A stretch of 64,000 nt of DNA from Flavobacterium sp. (GCF_024305175.1 NZ_JAMWYY010000011.1:1-64000), one strand, 5' to 3'; shown: positions 1-8,552, counted from the stretch's first letter. Numbers and translations: made by a program. Notes: generated by a model not told the origin, from the letters alone.

Positions 1-160
1 GCATTATATGAAGGCTATTTGAATTATTTAATCCAAATTTAATTACTTTCTTTGAGGACATTCTATAGAAATTTTAAAGTTAGACTACTAACATACAAAA
101 TATTGCCTTACAAAAATTATCTTAAAACTATTTTTTAAATATCCTCATAAAATATCCCGT

Positions 161-168
161 TATCTTTG
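161..168 (+). promoter_or_regulatory. Promoter -7 box for tex
   Basis: TATCTTTG matches the Bacteroidota -7 consensus TAnnTTTG and lies 17 bases before the tex ATG. No clear TTG -33 element is seen at the expected distance. The rest of positions 1-160 is AT-rich and I see no gene in it. Confidence 0.55.
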
Positions 169-185
169 CACCCTAAACGCAAAGC

Positions 186-2315
186 ATGACCATTACCCAA
201 TATATAGCGGCGCAGGTAAACGCTCCCGCCAAAAGCATAGAAGCCGTATTGCAGCTCCTTCAGGAAGACTGCACCATACCCTTTATAGCCCGTTACCGTA
301 AAGACCGCACCTGCAACCTTGATGAGGTAGCCATAGAGCAGATAGCCAAAGGCAGCCGTGATTATGAAGCCATTGTAAAACGCAAGGAAGCCATTGCCAA
401 AAGCATTGAGGAGCAGGGAGCGCTAACGCCCGAGCTTTCGGCAAAAATTGAGGGCAGCTTTAACCTTACCGAGCTGGAAGACCTGTACCTGCCTTACAAA
501 AAACGCCGCAAAACCAAAGCCGACACCGCCCGTGAGAACGGTCTGGAGCCGCTTGCCAAGATAATCATGGCGCAAAACGCCGACGATATAGAGTACATCG
601 CATCCAGATACCTTAACGGAAACGTACCCAACGAAGACGAAGCCCTGCAGGGCGCGCGCGACATAATAGCCGAATGGGTAAACGAAAACGTGTATATCAG
701 GAAAACGCTGCGTCGCATTTTTGGCCGCAAAGCGGCCATTACCACTAAACCCGTTAAAGGTGCCGACCCGGAGAAAGCCCAGAAGTTTGAGCAGTACCTC
801 GACTGGAGCGAGAACCTGGCTAAGGCCCCATCGCACCGCCTCCTGGCCATGCTCCGCGCCGAGGCTGAGGGCATTATCAAATTCAAAATAGAAATAGACG
901 ACACCGAAGCACTTGCCTTTATGGAGGAGTCGGTTATAAAAAACCCGAAAAAGGAAACGGCAGCCCACCTGCAAAAAGCCATCGCCGACAGTTACAAACG
1001 CCTGTTGGCTCCCGCCATAAGCAACGAGGTATTGCAGGAAGCCAAAACCAAAGCCGATGCCGTAGCCATTCAGGTATTTGCCGCCAACCTGCAACAATTG
1101 CTGTTAGCGCCACCATTGGGCGAAAAACGCATACTGGCGATAGACCCCGGTTACCGCACCGGCTGCAAAATTGTGTGCCTTGACGAGCAGGGTGGCCTGC
1201 TGTATAACGAAACCATTTTCCCCCATGCGCCGCAGCGGGAAACTGCCCAGGCCATGAAAAAAATACGCTCTATGGTCAACGCCTATAAGATAGATGCTAT
1301 ATCGATAGGCAACGGAACTGCCAGCCGCGAAACCGAGCAGTTTATTAAAAAAATAGCCTTTGATAAGCCTTTGCAGGTGTTTGTGGTAAGCGAGGCGGGG
1401 GCTTCGGTATATTCCGCTTCTAAAATTGCCCGTGATGAATTCCCGAATTATGATGTTACCGTGCGCGGTGCGGTGTCTATAGGCCGCAGGCTGAGCGACC
1501 CGCTTGCCGAACTGGTTAAAATAGAGCCAAAAGCAATTGGAGTGGGGCAGTACCAGCACGATGTAGACCAAAGTCAGCTAAAAGCAGAGCTTGACACGGT
1601 CGTTATGCGCTGCGTGAACAGCGTGGGCGTAAACCTTAACACGGCAAGTAAGTCGCTGTTGGGGTATGTGTCGGGCATAGGCGAAAAGCTTGCCGAGAAC
1701 ATTGTGGCTTACCGAAGTGAGAACGGCCCGTTTGAAGACCGCAAACAACTCAAAAAAGTAGCCAGGCTCGGGGAGAAGGCTTACCAGCAGGCGGTGGCAT
1801 TTGTGCGCATACCCAATGCTAAAAATCCGCTGGATAACAGTGCGGTACACCCCGAGGCGTATAGCATTGTCGAAAAAATGGCTAAAGACCTGAAGCTGAA
1901 AACGCAGGAGCTTATCTCTAACAAAGAGGCTATTGCCAAAATAAACCCCGAAGCCTATGCCACCGAAGATGTGGGCGTGCTGGCGCTGAAAGATATTTTA
2001 AAAGAGCTTGAAAAGCCGGGGCTCGACCCGCGAAAGTCGGCAAAGGTTTTTGAATTCGACCCGAATGTGAAGACTATCTCCGATTTACATATCGGAATGG
2101 TGCTGCCGGGCATTGTAAACAATATTACGGCCTTTGGCTGTTTTGTAGATGTGGGCATTAAGGAAAGCGGGCTGGTACATATATCGCAACTTAAAGAAGG
2201 CTTTGTAAGCGATGTGAATGAAGTGGTAAAGCTGCACCAGCACGTTCAGGTAAAAGTACTTGAAGTGGATGAAGCACGCAAAAGGGTAGCGTTGAGTATG
2301 ATAGTTAACAATTAA
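186..2315 (+). CDS. tex: Tex family RNA-binding transcription accessory protein
   Basis: This is Tex, a cytoplasmic nucleic-acid-binding protein tied to transcription, at a normal length of 709 residues. The order is typical: an N-terminal helical region, a YqgF/RNase H-like domain opening at about residue 316 (LAIDPGYRTG), a helix-hairpin-helix segment near 478-512 and a C-terminal S1 RNA-binding domain from about 640 to the end. The ATG lies just after a TATCTTTG box. The last 67 codons before the final few residues are repeated about 1.7 kb downstream (3815-4015) with only synonymous differences, so the 3' end has probably been replaced or duplicated by recombination. Family assignment is secure; which copy of the tail is ancestral is inference. 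Confidence 0.96.
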   Translation: MTITQYIAAQVNAPAKSIEAVLQLLQEDCTIPFIARYRKDRTCNLDEVAIEQIAKGSRDYEAIVKRKEAIAKSIEEQGALTPELSAKIEGSFNLTELEDLYLPYKKRRKTKADTARENGLEPLAKIIMAQNADDIEYIASRYLNGNVPNEDEALQGARDIIAEWVNENVYIRKTLRRIFGRKAAITTKPVKGADPEKAQKFEQYLDWSENLAKAPSHRLLAMLRAEAEGIIKFKIEIDDTEALAFMEESVIKNPKKETAAHLQKAIADSYKRLLAPAISNEVLQEAKTKADAVAIQVFAANLQQLLLAPPLGEKRILAIDPGYRTGCKIVCLDEQGGLLYNETIFPHAPQRETAQAMKKIRSMVNAYKIDAISIGNGTASRETEQFIKKIAFDKPLQVFVVSEAGASVYSASKIARDEFPNYDVTVRGAVSIGRRLSDPLAELVKIEPKAIGVGQYQHDVDQSQLKAELDTVVMRCVNSVGVNLNTASKSLLGYVSGIGEKLAENIVAYRSENGPFEDRKQLKKVARLGEKAYQQAVAFVRIPNAKNPLDNSAVHPEAYSIVEKMAKDLKLKTQELISNKEAIAKINPEAYATEDVGVLALKDILKELEKPGLDPRKSAKVFEFDPNVKTISDLHIGMVLPGIVNNITAFGCFVDVGIKESGLVHISQLKEGFVSDVNEVVKLHQHVQVKVLEVDEARKRVALSMIVNN
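2100..2300 (+). repeat. Direct repeat copy 1: tex S1-domain tail
   Basis: These 201 bases (67 codons of tex) recur at 3815-4015 in the same orientation. I count 11 substitutions, all synonymous, with no gap. Similarity stops sharply upstream of the Val codon at 2100 and within a few codons of the tex stop. The repeat flanks the gene at 2327-3793. Confidence 0.93.
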
Positions 2316-2326
2316 AGTATTTATAA

Positions 2327-3793
2327 ATGAAAAACCTTTTTTTCTGTTTTTTAGTTTTTGCAGCCAGTGTTGCATCTGCACAAAATTTATTTCCGGTAAA
2401 ACTGGAAAACTGTAATACTGAAAGTTTTTGCCTTGATTGCGGCGAAATTAAATCTTCTTATGATGAAGAAAAATTTGATAAGCTACTGGGAAGATTAAAC
2501 AAGAAATTAAATTTAGGTAAGATTGAGGGTACTCTTAAAGTTCAGGTACTAATTGAAGCAAATGGCAGGGGTTGTGTATTAAGCCATACTGACAGGAGTA
2601 AGGCTGGTATAACTGATGAAATTGTTAAAGAGCTTAATAAATTTAAAGACTGGAAGCCTGCATATAGCGAGGGTAAGCCTGTAGATAGAAATTCTGTTAA
2701 TTTAATATTTACAATTAAAAACGGAATTCTTGATGGTAAAATAGAGCGGGTGGATATGGAAGCGTTTGCGAAATCTTTTGATCATCCTAAAGACCCTGAA
2801 ATTTTTAATAAAAATTACACTTACTCAAATCAAAATTTAAGCCGCTATCAATTTACAATATGGAACTCCTCTAATTCTGAATTACCCAATAACAGTGTTA
2901 ACCATATTGTTGCGGATTCTAAGGGCAATATTATAGCTATTTCAGATTCTGAATTAATAGTGCTTAATAAAAATGTAATTAAATTACCTCCTCCTAACCC
3001 AACGATAGAGGAAGCCAAGAAGCGTAAATATTTCGCATTAGGTGTAGATGCTCAGGACAAGATATGGTTAGATGGCCTTTCATCAATTTTTAGTCTTGAT
3101 AATAATAATTGGAAAGCTTACAGTACGGATGAATTAGGTGTTGATAACGCATATGGGTTTGAATATAATTCAGTAACAGGTGAATTATTTATATGTTCAA
3201 AAGATGGCTTAATAATTAGCAAATCAAATCATTTTGAAATGCTTGATAAATCTAAAATAAAAGAACTCCCTTCAAATCGTGTTAGTTTTGCAATGCGTGA
3301 TTCACGAAACAGGCTTTGGATAGGTACGTATGATGGCTCGGTTATGATTGATAACGATGGGAAAGTAATTAGCTTTAAAGATACCAATCACATTTTAAAG
3401 GATTATTGTATAACCTCTATGGCTGAGGATGAAGAAGGCAATCTATATTTTGGACTTTATGAGTTTAATCCGGCTGACCGTAAAATTGTCAATAGGAATG
3501 AAGGTATTGCGATATGCAGTAAATCCGGATCATGGGAACATTTTACAACTGAAAATTCTGGAATGCCATTCAATCACACTACATGTGTTTTATATGACAA
3601 AAAAGAAAAAATCCTTTGGATTTCTACCGACAGGGCAGGACTGATAAGATATGATTTAAATGGTGGCTGGGAAAACTATCATAATCTTAATTCGGATATT
3701 CCTACATCATACATTGGAGATATGTGTTTCGATAGTTTCGGAAATTTATATTTGGCCACCCGCCAGGGTATTGTAAAGGTAACAAGTAAATAA
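2327..3793 (+). CDS. Secreted TonB-C-like plus propeller-repeat protein
   Basis: I do not recognise a named gene. Residues 1-19 are a signal peptide ending SVASAQ, so the product is exported. Residues about 65-131 resemble the C-terminal domain of TonB-type proteins (a V-x-V-x-I-E-A-N-G strand, then a GKPVD turn and final strand). From about 165 to 488 there are repeated blades of the two-component-regulator propeller kind, for example LWIGTYDGS near 329, LWISTDRAG near 429 and LYLATRQG near 474. No membrane anchor, kinase or DNA-binding domain follows, so it looks like a free sensor-type propeller. It is visibly richer in A and T than tex and sits between two copies of the tex tail, which suggests horizontal arrival. 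Confidence 0.85.
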   Translation: MKNLFFCFLVFAASVASAQNLFPVKLENCNTESFCLDCGEIKSSYDEEKFDKLLGRLNKKLNLGKIEGTLKVQVLIEANGRGCVLSHTDRSKAGITDEIVKELNKFKDWKPAYSEGKPVDRNSVNLIFTIKNGILDGKIERVDMEAFAKSFDHPKDPEIFNKNYTYSNQNLSRYQFTIWNSSNSELPNNSVNHIVADSKGNIIAISDSELIVLNKNVIKLPPPNPTIEEAKKRKYFALGVDAQDKIWLDGLSSIFSLDNNNWKAYSTDELGVDNAYGFEYNSVTGELFICSKDGLIISKSNHFEMLDKSKIKELPSNRVSFAMRDSRNRLWIGTYDGSVMIDNDGKVISFKDTNHILKDYCITSMAEDEEGNLYFGLYEFNPADRKIVNRNEGIAICSKSGSWEHFTTENSGMPFNHTTCVLYDKKEKILWISTDRAGLIRYDLNGGWENYHNLNSDIPTSYIGDMCFDSFGNLYLATRQGIVKVTSK

Positions 3794-3814
3794 TTTTGAT
3801 TTACACATAAAAAA

Positions 3815-4024
3815 GTTTTGCCCGGCATTGTAAACAATATTACGGCCTTTGGCTGCTTTGTGGATGTGGGCATAAAGGAAAGCGGGCTGGTACATATATC
3901 GCAGCTTAAAGAAGGCTTTGTGAGCGATGTGAATGAAGTGGTAAAGCTGCACCAGCACGTTCAGGTAAAGGTCCTTGAAGTGGATGAAGCCCGCAAAAGG
4001 GTAGCGTTGAGTATGGTTATTTAG
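3815..4024 (+). pseudogene. Orphan second copy of the tex 3' end
   Basis: This fragment encodes the last about 68 residues of Tex (most of the S1 domain), ending in Val-Ile-TAG instead of Ile-Val-Asn-Asn-TAA. It has no ATG of its own; a TTG at 3818 could start a 68-residue S1 peptide, but no promoter is evident. It matches tex 2100-2300 at 190 of 201 bases. Every difference is synonymous, so both copies were recently under selection for the protein. I read it as the displaced original tail of tex. Expression as a small S1 protein cannot be excluded. Confidence 0.85.
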
Positions 4025-4165
4025 GGGTGCCGCCTGTCCGAAGTTAGATGTCCGGGGTCGGATGTTAATTATTCCGTGTTTCGTGTTTCGGAGAATAAAT
4101 TCTGAATTCAACTTTCTGAATTTTTATTTTACCTGTCACATTGAGCGCAGTCGAAATGGCTGAAA
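4025..4165 (+). repeat. Intergenic stretch with likely dispersed repeat fragments
   Basis: No gene is seen here. The stretch contains a low-complexity series built on GTCCGAAG / ATGTCCGG / GTCGGATG (about 4029-4062), a doubled CGTGTTTCG (about 4077-4091) and CACATTGAGCGCAGTCGAA (4137-4155). From memory, short pieces like the last are common between genes of Flavobacterium-type genomes. That is recollection and was not searched. Confidence 0.4.
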
Positions 4166-4192
4166 CAAAAACCCCCGCAATATTGCGGGGGT
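4166..4192 (-). terminator. Intrinsic terminator for tatA
   Basis: The perfect 22-base palindrome at 4171-4192 (arms ACCCCCGCAAT / ATTGCGGGGGT) is followed on the minus strand by TTTTTGTTT. It lies just beyond the 3' end of tatA. Confidence 0.85.
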
Positions 4193-4214
4193 GTATTATG
4201 ATATTAGTTTTAAA

Positions 4215-4409
4215 CTAAAGTTTATTCTCTTCCTGTGCCTGCTGCTTTTTGGCTGCTTCAGCCTTAGGCTCATCTTTAGCGGCATTTTTAAATTCCTTAA
4301 TTCCGGAGCCAAGCCCCTTCATTAATTCCGGTATTTTCTTGCCCCCGAAAAGAAGCAGTATAACCACAACAATCAAAATTATTTCAAAGGCTCCGAATTT
4401 CTGAAACAT
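4215..4409 (-). CDS. tatA: Twin-arginine translocase subunit TatA/TatE
   Basis: A 64-residue protein with the TatA plan: a short N-terminus, one hydrophobic helix (about residues 8-20, [16 protein letters not shown]), the FGGKKIPEL hinge, an amphipathic helix starting [14 protein letters not shown], and a charged tail rich in Lys, Glu and Ala. TatA forms the pore of the twin-arginine pathway that exports folded proteins across the inner membrane. It stands alone, with its own promoter upstream and terminator downstream; no tatC is in the window. TatA and TatE cannot be told apart from sequence alone. Confidence 0.93.
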   Translation of the reverse strand: MFQKFGAFEIILIVVVILLLFGGKKIPELMKGLGSGIKEFKNAAKDEPKAEAAKKQQAQEENKL

Positions 4410-4456
4410 GATAAATAAGAATTAAATTAATATTGAAACAACAATTTCAAACGATA

Positions 4457-4486
4457 CAAAGTTAACCATAAATTAAAACACTACAA
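4457..4486 (-). promoter_or_regulatory. tatA promoter (TTG-N19-TAACTTTG)
   Basis: On the minus strand a TTG (plus-strand CAA at 4484-4486) lies 19 bases before TAACTTTG (plus-strand CAAAGTTA at 4457-4464). This fits the Bacteroidota -33/-7 arrangement and points at tatA. Confidence 0.7.
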
Positions 4487-4584
4487 TTATTTACGACAAT
4501 TATTTGATTGTGGTTTGCGTTAAATAAAACAAAATTGCGAGTAAGGTTTATAAGGCATTAAATCTCTTTATAATGCAGTATTAG

Positions 4585-4592
4585 TATATTTG
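4585..4592 (+). promoter_or_regulatory. Promoter -7 box for the M23 peptidase operon
   Basis: TATATTTG matches TAnnTTTG and ends 17 bases before the ATG at 4610. No clear TTG at -33. Confidence 0.55.
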
Positions 4593-4609
4593 CGAATTAA
4601 ACAGTTACT

Positions 4610-5479
4610 ATGTCGAAGAAAAGGCTTAAAAGGCAGGTAATCAAAAAAAAGCTGTTCAACAAAATACGGCTGGTACTACTTGATGAGGAAAACTTTGAGG
4701 AGAAATTTTCGCTCAGGCTTAACCTCATGAATGTTTTTGTGGTAATTACCGTGGTAAGCATCATCATGATTGCCCTTACCACCTACATTATTGCAGGTAC
4801 CCCGCTGCGCGAATACATCCCAGGATATTCTTCTACGCAGCTAAAGCGCGAGGCTACCCAGAATGCTATAAAATCAGATTCGCTATTGCGGGAGCTGGAG
4901 GCAGAGAAAGCTTATATGGCCTCGATAAAAAAAGTACTTACGGGCGACCTTGAAAGCGGTAAGCTGAGCCGTGACTCTATTTATGTGCCAGAGCAGAAAG
5001 AGCAGCCGGTTATAGACATTAAACCATCTGAAGCCGACCTTAAACTACGCGAAGAAGTGGCGCTGGAGGATAAATATAACCTGTTTGAAGAAGCCCAGCC
5101 GCGTGTTGGCCTGGTGCTTTTTGCTCCGGTTAAAGGCCACATTACAGAGCCTTACAGCAGCAAGAACAAGCATTTTGCAGTAGATATTGCACTGGCTAAA
5201 GATACCCCCATTAAATCGGTTGCGGCAGGAACGGTACTGTTTGCCGACTGGACACCTACAAACGGCCACGTAATAATTGTGCGCCATAAAGACGGTATAA
5301 TATCGGTTTACAAACATTGTGCGGCATTAACCAAAGAGCAGGGCGATGTAGTGCGTTCTGGCGAAGCGATTGCGCTGGCCGGCAGCACGGGTTCGCAGTC
5401 AACCGGTGTGCACCTGCATTTCGAATTGTGGAAGGATGGCTACCCGATAAACCCGACACAGTACATAAATTTTGAATAA
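4610..5479 (+). CDS. M23 family metallopeptidase, membrane anchored
   Basis: A 289-residue LytM/M23 peptidase, a zinc enzyme that cuts peptide cross-links of peptidoglycan. A basic cytoplasmic N-terminus is followed by one membrane helix (about residues 41-62) and a periplasmic stalk. The catalytic domain runs from about 165 to the end. The zinc and catalytic residues look intact: H188 and D192 in HFAVD, H236 in YKHCA, and H268/H270 in HLHFEL. This contrasts with the degenerate M23 domain of the EnvC-like protein at 54238-55479. Its TAA overlaps the next start by one base, so it is probably co-transcribed with the SdpI-like gene. Confidence 0.93.
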   Translation: MSKKRLKRQVIKKKLFNKIRLVLLDEENFEEKFSLRLNLMNVFVVITVVSIIMIALTTYIIAGTPLREYIPGYSSTQLKREATQNAIKSDSLLRELEAEKAYMASIKKVLTGDLESGKLSRDSIYVPEQKEQPVIDIKPSEADLKLREEVALEDKYNLFEEAQPRVGLVLFAPVKGHITEPYSSKNKHFAVDIALAKDTPIKSVAAGTVLFADWTPTNGHVIIVRHKDGIISVYKHCAALTKEQGDVVRSGEAIALAGSTGSQSTGVHLHFELWKDGYPINPTQYINFE

Positions 5480-5826
5480 TGGAGATTATAAACAGCCTGT
5501 TTACAATTTATTATTTCGGGGGCATAGCATTATTCCTTAGCGGGATTGTAATGTACATATTCCCTCCGAAGAGAAGAAACCTGTTATACGGATACCGCAC
5601 CAGCCGCTCGGCGAAGTCGCAGTCCGCATGGGATTTTTCACAGCGTTTTTCAAGTAAGAGATTGATAGGATCGGGCCTTGCCCTGTTAGCTTTCGGCGGG
5701 CTGCTGAATTTGATAAACATACCCGAAGAGTATGCGGTAATCGTAATGCTGTCGCTGATGATAGTAGCGGCAGTTTATATATTTTATGCTACCGAGAAAG
5801 CGCTTAAAACAAAATTTCCTGATTAA
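5479..5826 (+). CDS. SdpI family membrane protein
   Basis: A 115-residue protein with three predicted membrane helices (about 8-27, 63-80 and 86-106) and the SdpI family signature between the first two: N-x-x-Y-G-Y-R-T-x-x-S followed by a W-x-F-x-x-x-F segment. In Bacillus, SdpI gives immunity to the SdpC toxin, but most homologues elsewhere have no proven role and none can be assigned here. The start codon overlaps the M23 peptidase stop (TAATG), so the two are translationally linked. The next gene starts 20 bases later. Confidence 0.85.
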   Translation: MEIINSLFTIYYFGGIALFLSGIVMYIFPPKRRNLLYGYRTSRSAKSQSAWDFSQRFSSKRLIGSGLALLAFGGLLNLINIPEEYAVIVMLSLMIVAAVYIFYATEKALKTKFPD

Positions 5827-5846
5827 CTAACAACTGATTACTGCTT

Positions 5847-7361
5847 ATGTCTTTAAAATCATTTGCTGCCAAGCTGTTTGCCTTAAAAGTATATAACGAT
5901 ACCCAAAAATGGGCCTCTAAACCCGTTGGGGTACAACAGCAGGTATTCAGTAAACTGATTTTAAATGCCCGCAGCACGGCATTTGGCAAAGACCATAACT
6001 TTAGCAGTATAAAAAGCTATAAAGACTTTCAGGAAAATGTACCCGTTAGGGATTATGAAGACCTGAAACCCTATGTAGAGCGGGTAGTTAAGGGCGAACC
6101 TGATATACTATGGCCCGGCAGGCCACTGTATTTTGCCAAGACATCGGGCACTACCTCCGGGGCAAAATACATTCCGCTTACGGCAGCATCAATGCCCTAC
6201 CACATACAGGCAGCACGCAACGCTATACTGATGTACATCCACGAAACAGGTAATTCGGCTTTTGTAAATGGTAAGATGATATTTTTGCAGGGCAGCCCCG
6301 TACTCGAAGAAAAAAATGGGATAAAGTTTGGCCGCCTCAGCGGTATAGTAGCGCACTATGTGCCGGGCTACCTGCAACGCAACCGTATGCCGGGCTGGGA
6401 AACCAATACTATAGACGACTGGGAAACCAAGGTTGATGCCATTGTAGAGGAAACTTATAAAGAAGATATGACCGTTATTTCGGGCATACCCTCATGGGTG
6501 CAAATGTATTTTGAAAGGCTGCAGCAAAAGGGCAATAAAAAAGTAGGCGACATCTTTAAAAACTTCAGCTTGTTTATTTATGGCGGGGTTAATTATGAAC
6601 CCTACCGGGCCAAATTTGAAAACCTTATCGGGCGGAGGGTTGACAGTATAGAGCTGTTTCCTGCTTCCGAAGGATTTTTTGCCTACCAGGACAGGCAGGG
6701 CGACAGGGGGATGCTTTTGTTGCTGAATTCAGGTATTTTTTACGAGTTTATAAAGTCGGATGAGTTCTTTACCGATAAACCGAAACGTTACACAATCGGC
6801 GAGGTGGAACAGGCCATAAACTATGTGCTCATCATATCCACTAACGCCGGGCTTTGGGCGTACAATACAGGCGACACGGTACAGTTTACATCCTTAAAGC
6901 CCTACAGGGTAATTGTTACCGGCAGGATAAAGCACTTTATATCTGCGTTTGGCGAGCACGTAATTGGCAAAGAGGTAGAAAGCGCCCTTAATGAAGCTAT
7001 GGAAGGAACTAATGTAAGGGTTAACGAGTTTACCGTAGCCCCGCAAATTAACCCCGAAACTGGATTGCCGTACCACGAATGGTTCATCGAGTTTGAAAAC
7101 GAACCGCAGAATATGGATGCTTTCGCCCTGAAGATAGACAGCGCCATGCGCAAACAGAATGTGTATTATGACGACCTGATAAAAGGTAACATACTCCGCA
7201 CAGTAGTAATAACCCCTGTTGCAAAAAACGGTTTCCAGGAGTATATGAAGTCCATCGGCAAACTGGGCGGGCAAAACAAGCTGCCAAGGCTTAGTAATGA
7301 CAGGAAAATTGCAGATGTATTATCAAAATTGACTAAAAAAGATTATGGCAGCAAAATATAA
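5847..7361 (+). CDS. GH3 auxin-responsive promoter family protein
   Basis: A 504-residue protein of the GH3 family in the adenylating (ANL) superfamily. Plant members activate acyl acids with ATP and join them to amino acids; the bacterial substrate is unknown. The N-terminus (LKVYNDTQKWASKP) and the phosphate-binding motif KTSGTTSGAKYIP (about residues 98-110) are typical. Further family blocks follow (LFIYGGVNYEPY, ELFPASEGFF, VTGRIKHFISAFGEH). The length is normal. It overlaps the following Fic gene by 17 bases in another frame, so the two are probably co-translated. Family is certain, reaction uncertain. Confidence 0.93.
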   Translation: MSLKSFAAKLFALKVYNDTQKWASKPVGVQQQVFSKLILNARSTAFGKDHNFSSIKSYKDFQENVPVRDYEDLKPYVERVVKGEPDILWPGRPLYFAKTSGTTSGAKYIPLTAASMPYHIQAARNAILMYIHETGNSAFVNGKMIFLQGSPVLEEKNGIKFGRLSGIVAHYVPGYLQRNRMPGWETNTIDDWETKVDAIVEETYKEDMTVISGIPSWVQMYFERLQQKGNKKVGDIFKNFSLFIYGGVNYEPYRAKFENLIGRRVDSIELFPASEGFFAYQDRQGDRGMLLLLNSGIFYEFIKSDEFFTDKPKRYTIGEVEQAINYVLIISTNAGLWAYNTGDTVQFTSLKPYRVIVTGRIKHFISAFGEHVIGKEVESALNEAMEGTNVRVNEFTVAPQINPETGLPYHEWFIEFENEPQNMDAFALKIDSAMRKQNVYYDDLIKGNILRTVVITPVAKNGFQEYMKSIGKLGGQNKLPRLSNDRKIADVLSKLTKKDYGSKI

Positions 7362-8436
7362 AATTCCTTACTTACCATTGCCAATTGACTTAGAGTCTAA
7401 GGATATTTTAAAGAAAGTAGCAGAAGCCCGCGCTGCCTTAGCAGAGCTTAAGGGTACTCATGCAACCGTTCCTAATGTTGGAATATTACTTAGTACTTTG
7501 GCTCTGCAGGAAGCTAAAGACAGTTCGGCTATAGAGAATATTATAACCACCCATGATGAACTTTTTAAGGCAGAGCTAAACTTAGGATTAATACAAAATC
7601 TTGCAGCCAAAGAAGTTCAGCGTTATTCATTTGCATTAAGAAAAGGCTTTGAGCTTATAAAAGATAACAAAATAATTACAAATACAATTATTTTAGAAAT
7701 CCATAAGGAATTAGAACAAAATAATGCCGGATACAGGAAAGTTCCCGGTACAGATCTTAAGAATGAGAGAACTGGAGAAGTAATTTATACACCACCTCAG
7801 TCGTTAACGGAGATTCAGTCATATATGTCTAATCTTATAGACTATATTAATGACGACTCTATTGACGATTCAGATTATCTTATAAAGCTTGCAATTATAC
7901 ACCATCAGTTTGAAAGCATACACCCCTTTTATGATGGCAATGGAAGGCTGGGCAGGATAATTAACATTCTCTATCTTATTTGTAAAGGGCTTTTGGACTA
8001 TCCTACGTTATATCTGAGTCGGTTTATAATTCAAAACAAAGAAGAATACTATTTATTATTACAGCAGGTTCGTGATGAAGAGAGTTGGAATCAATGGATT
8101 CATTACATCTTAGATGCAGTTATAAGTGTCAGTAAGCAAAGTACTGAACTCATAAAAGAAATTAAACAGTTAATGATGCACTACAAATCGGTAATAAGAA
8201 CAAATTATAAATTTTATTCTCAGGATTTAATAAATAATATATTTAAGCATCCTTATACCAAAATAGAGTTTTTACAAGGAGATTTAAATATTTCAAGACA
8301 AACTGCAGCCAAGTATTTAGACACAATTGCTGAAGATAAAAATAACCTTTTAAGTAAAGTAAAAATAGGAAGAGATAACTTTTATGTAAACAACGGATTA
8401 ATGAAATTGTTTACGCAATATAATTATAAATTGTAG
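7345..8436 (+). CDS. Fic family protein with N-terminal inhibitory motif
   Basis: A 363-residue Fic protein. The catalytic loop HPFYDGNGRLGR (residues 193-204) has all the residues for transferring AMP from ATP to a target hydroxyl. Residues 60-65, SSAIEN, match the inhibitory-helix motif (S/T)xxxE(G/N), so this is a class II enzyme whose own N-terminus can block the active site. Residues about 275-363 look like a winged-helix C-terminal domain. It is clearly more AT-rich than the overlapping GH3 gene, suggesting a separate origin. The target is unknown. No antitoxin gene lies next to it, in keeping with built-in inhibition. Confidence 0.93.
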   Translation: MAAKYKIPYLPLPIDLESKDILKKVAEARAALAELKGTHATVPNVGILLSTLALQEAKDSSAIENIITTHDELFKAELNLGLIQNLAAKEVQRYSFALRKGFELIKDNKIITNTIILEIHKELEQNNAGYRKVPGTDLKNERTGEVIYTPPQSLTEIQSYMSNLIDYINDDSIDDSDYLIKLAIIHHQFESIHPFYDGNGRLGRIINILYLICKGLLDYPTLYLSRFIIQNKEEYYLLLQQVRDEESWNQWIHYILDAVISVSKQSTELIKEIKQLMMHYKSVIRTNYKFYSQDLINNIFKHPYTKIEFLQGDLNISRQTAAKYLDTIAEDKNNLLSKVKIGRDNFYVNNGLMKLFTQYNYKL

Positions 8437-8544
8437 CAATAACATGTTAACGAAAACATGGTTTAGCTAACACATTTTTTAAATATGTTAATCAAAGCGT
8501 GTTTTGGTTTACATGTCATAAATTATAGCTAAAAATAAAAATCC

Positions 8545-8552
8545 TACATTTG
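8545..8552 (+). promoter_or_regulatory. Promoter -7 box for the surface polysaccharide operon
   Basis: TACATTTG matches TAnnTTTG and ends 14 bases before the ATG at 8567. The 100 bases upstream hold several ACATG and GTTAAC-like half-sites, which may bind a regulator. Confidence 0.6.

Noticed and set aside
423..1850. Long open frames on the minus strand within tex
   Set aside because: They mirror the coding frame, have no recognisable domain and no promoter, and are typical of antisense frames of a GC-richer gene.
1955..3873. Two minus-strand frames with identical N-termini (1955-2158 and 3679-3873)
   Set aside because: They are the antisense of the two tex-tail repeat copies. Their likeness only restates the repeat and is not evidence of a paired gene.
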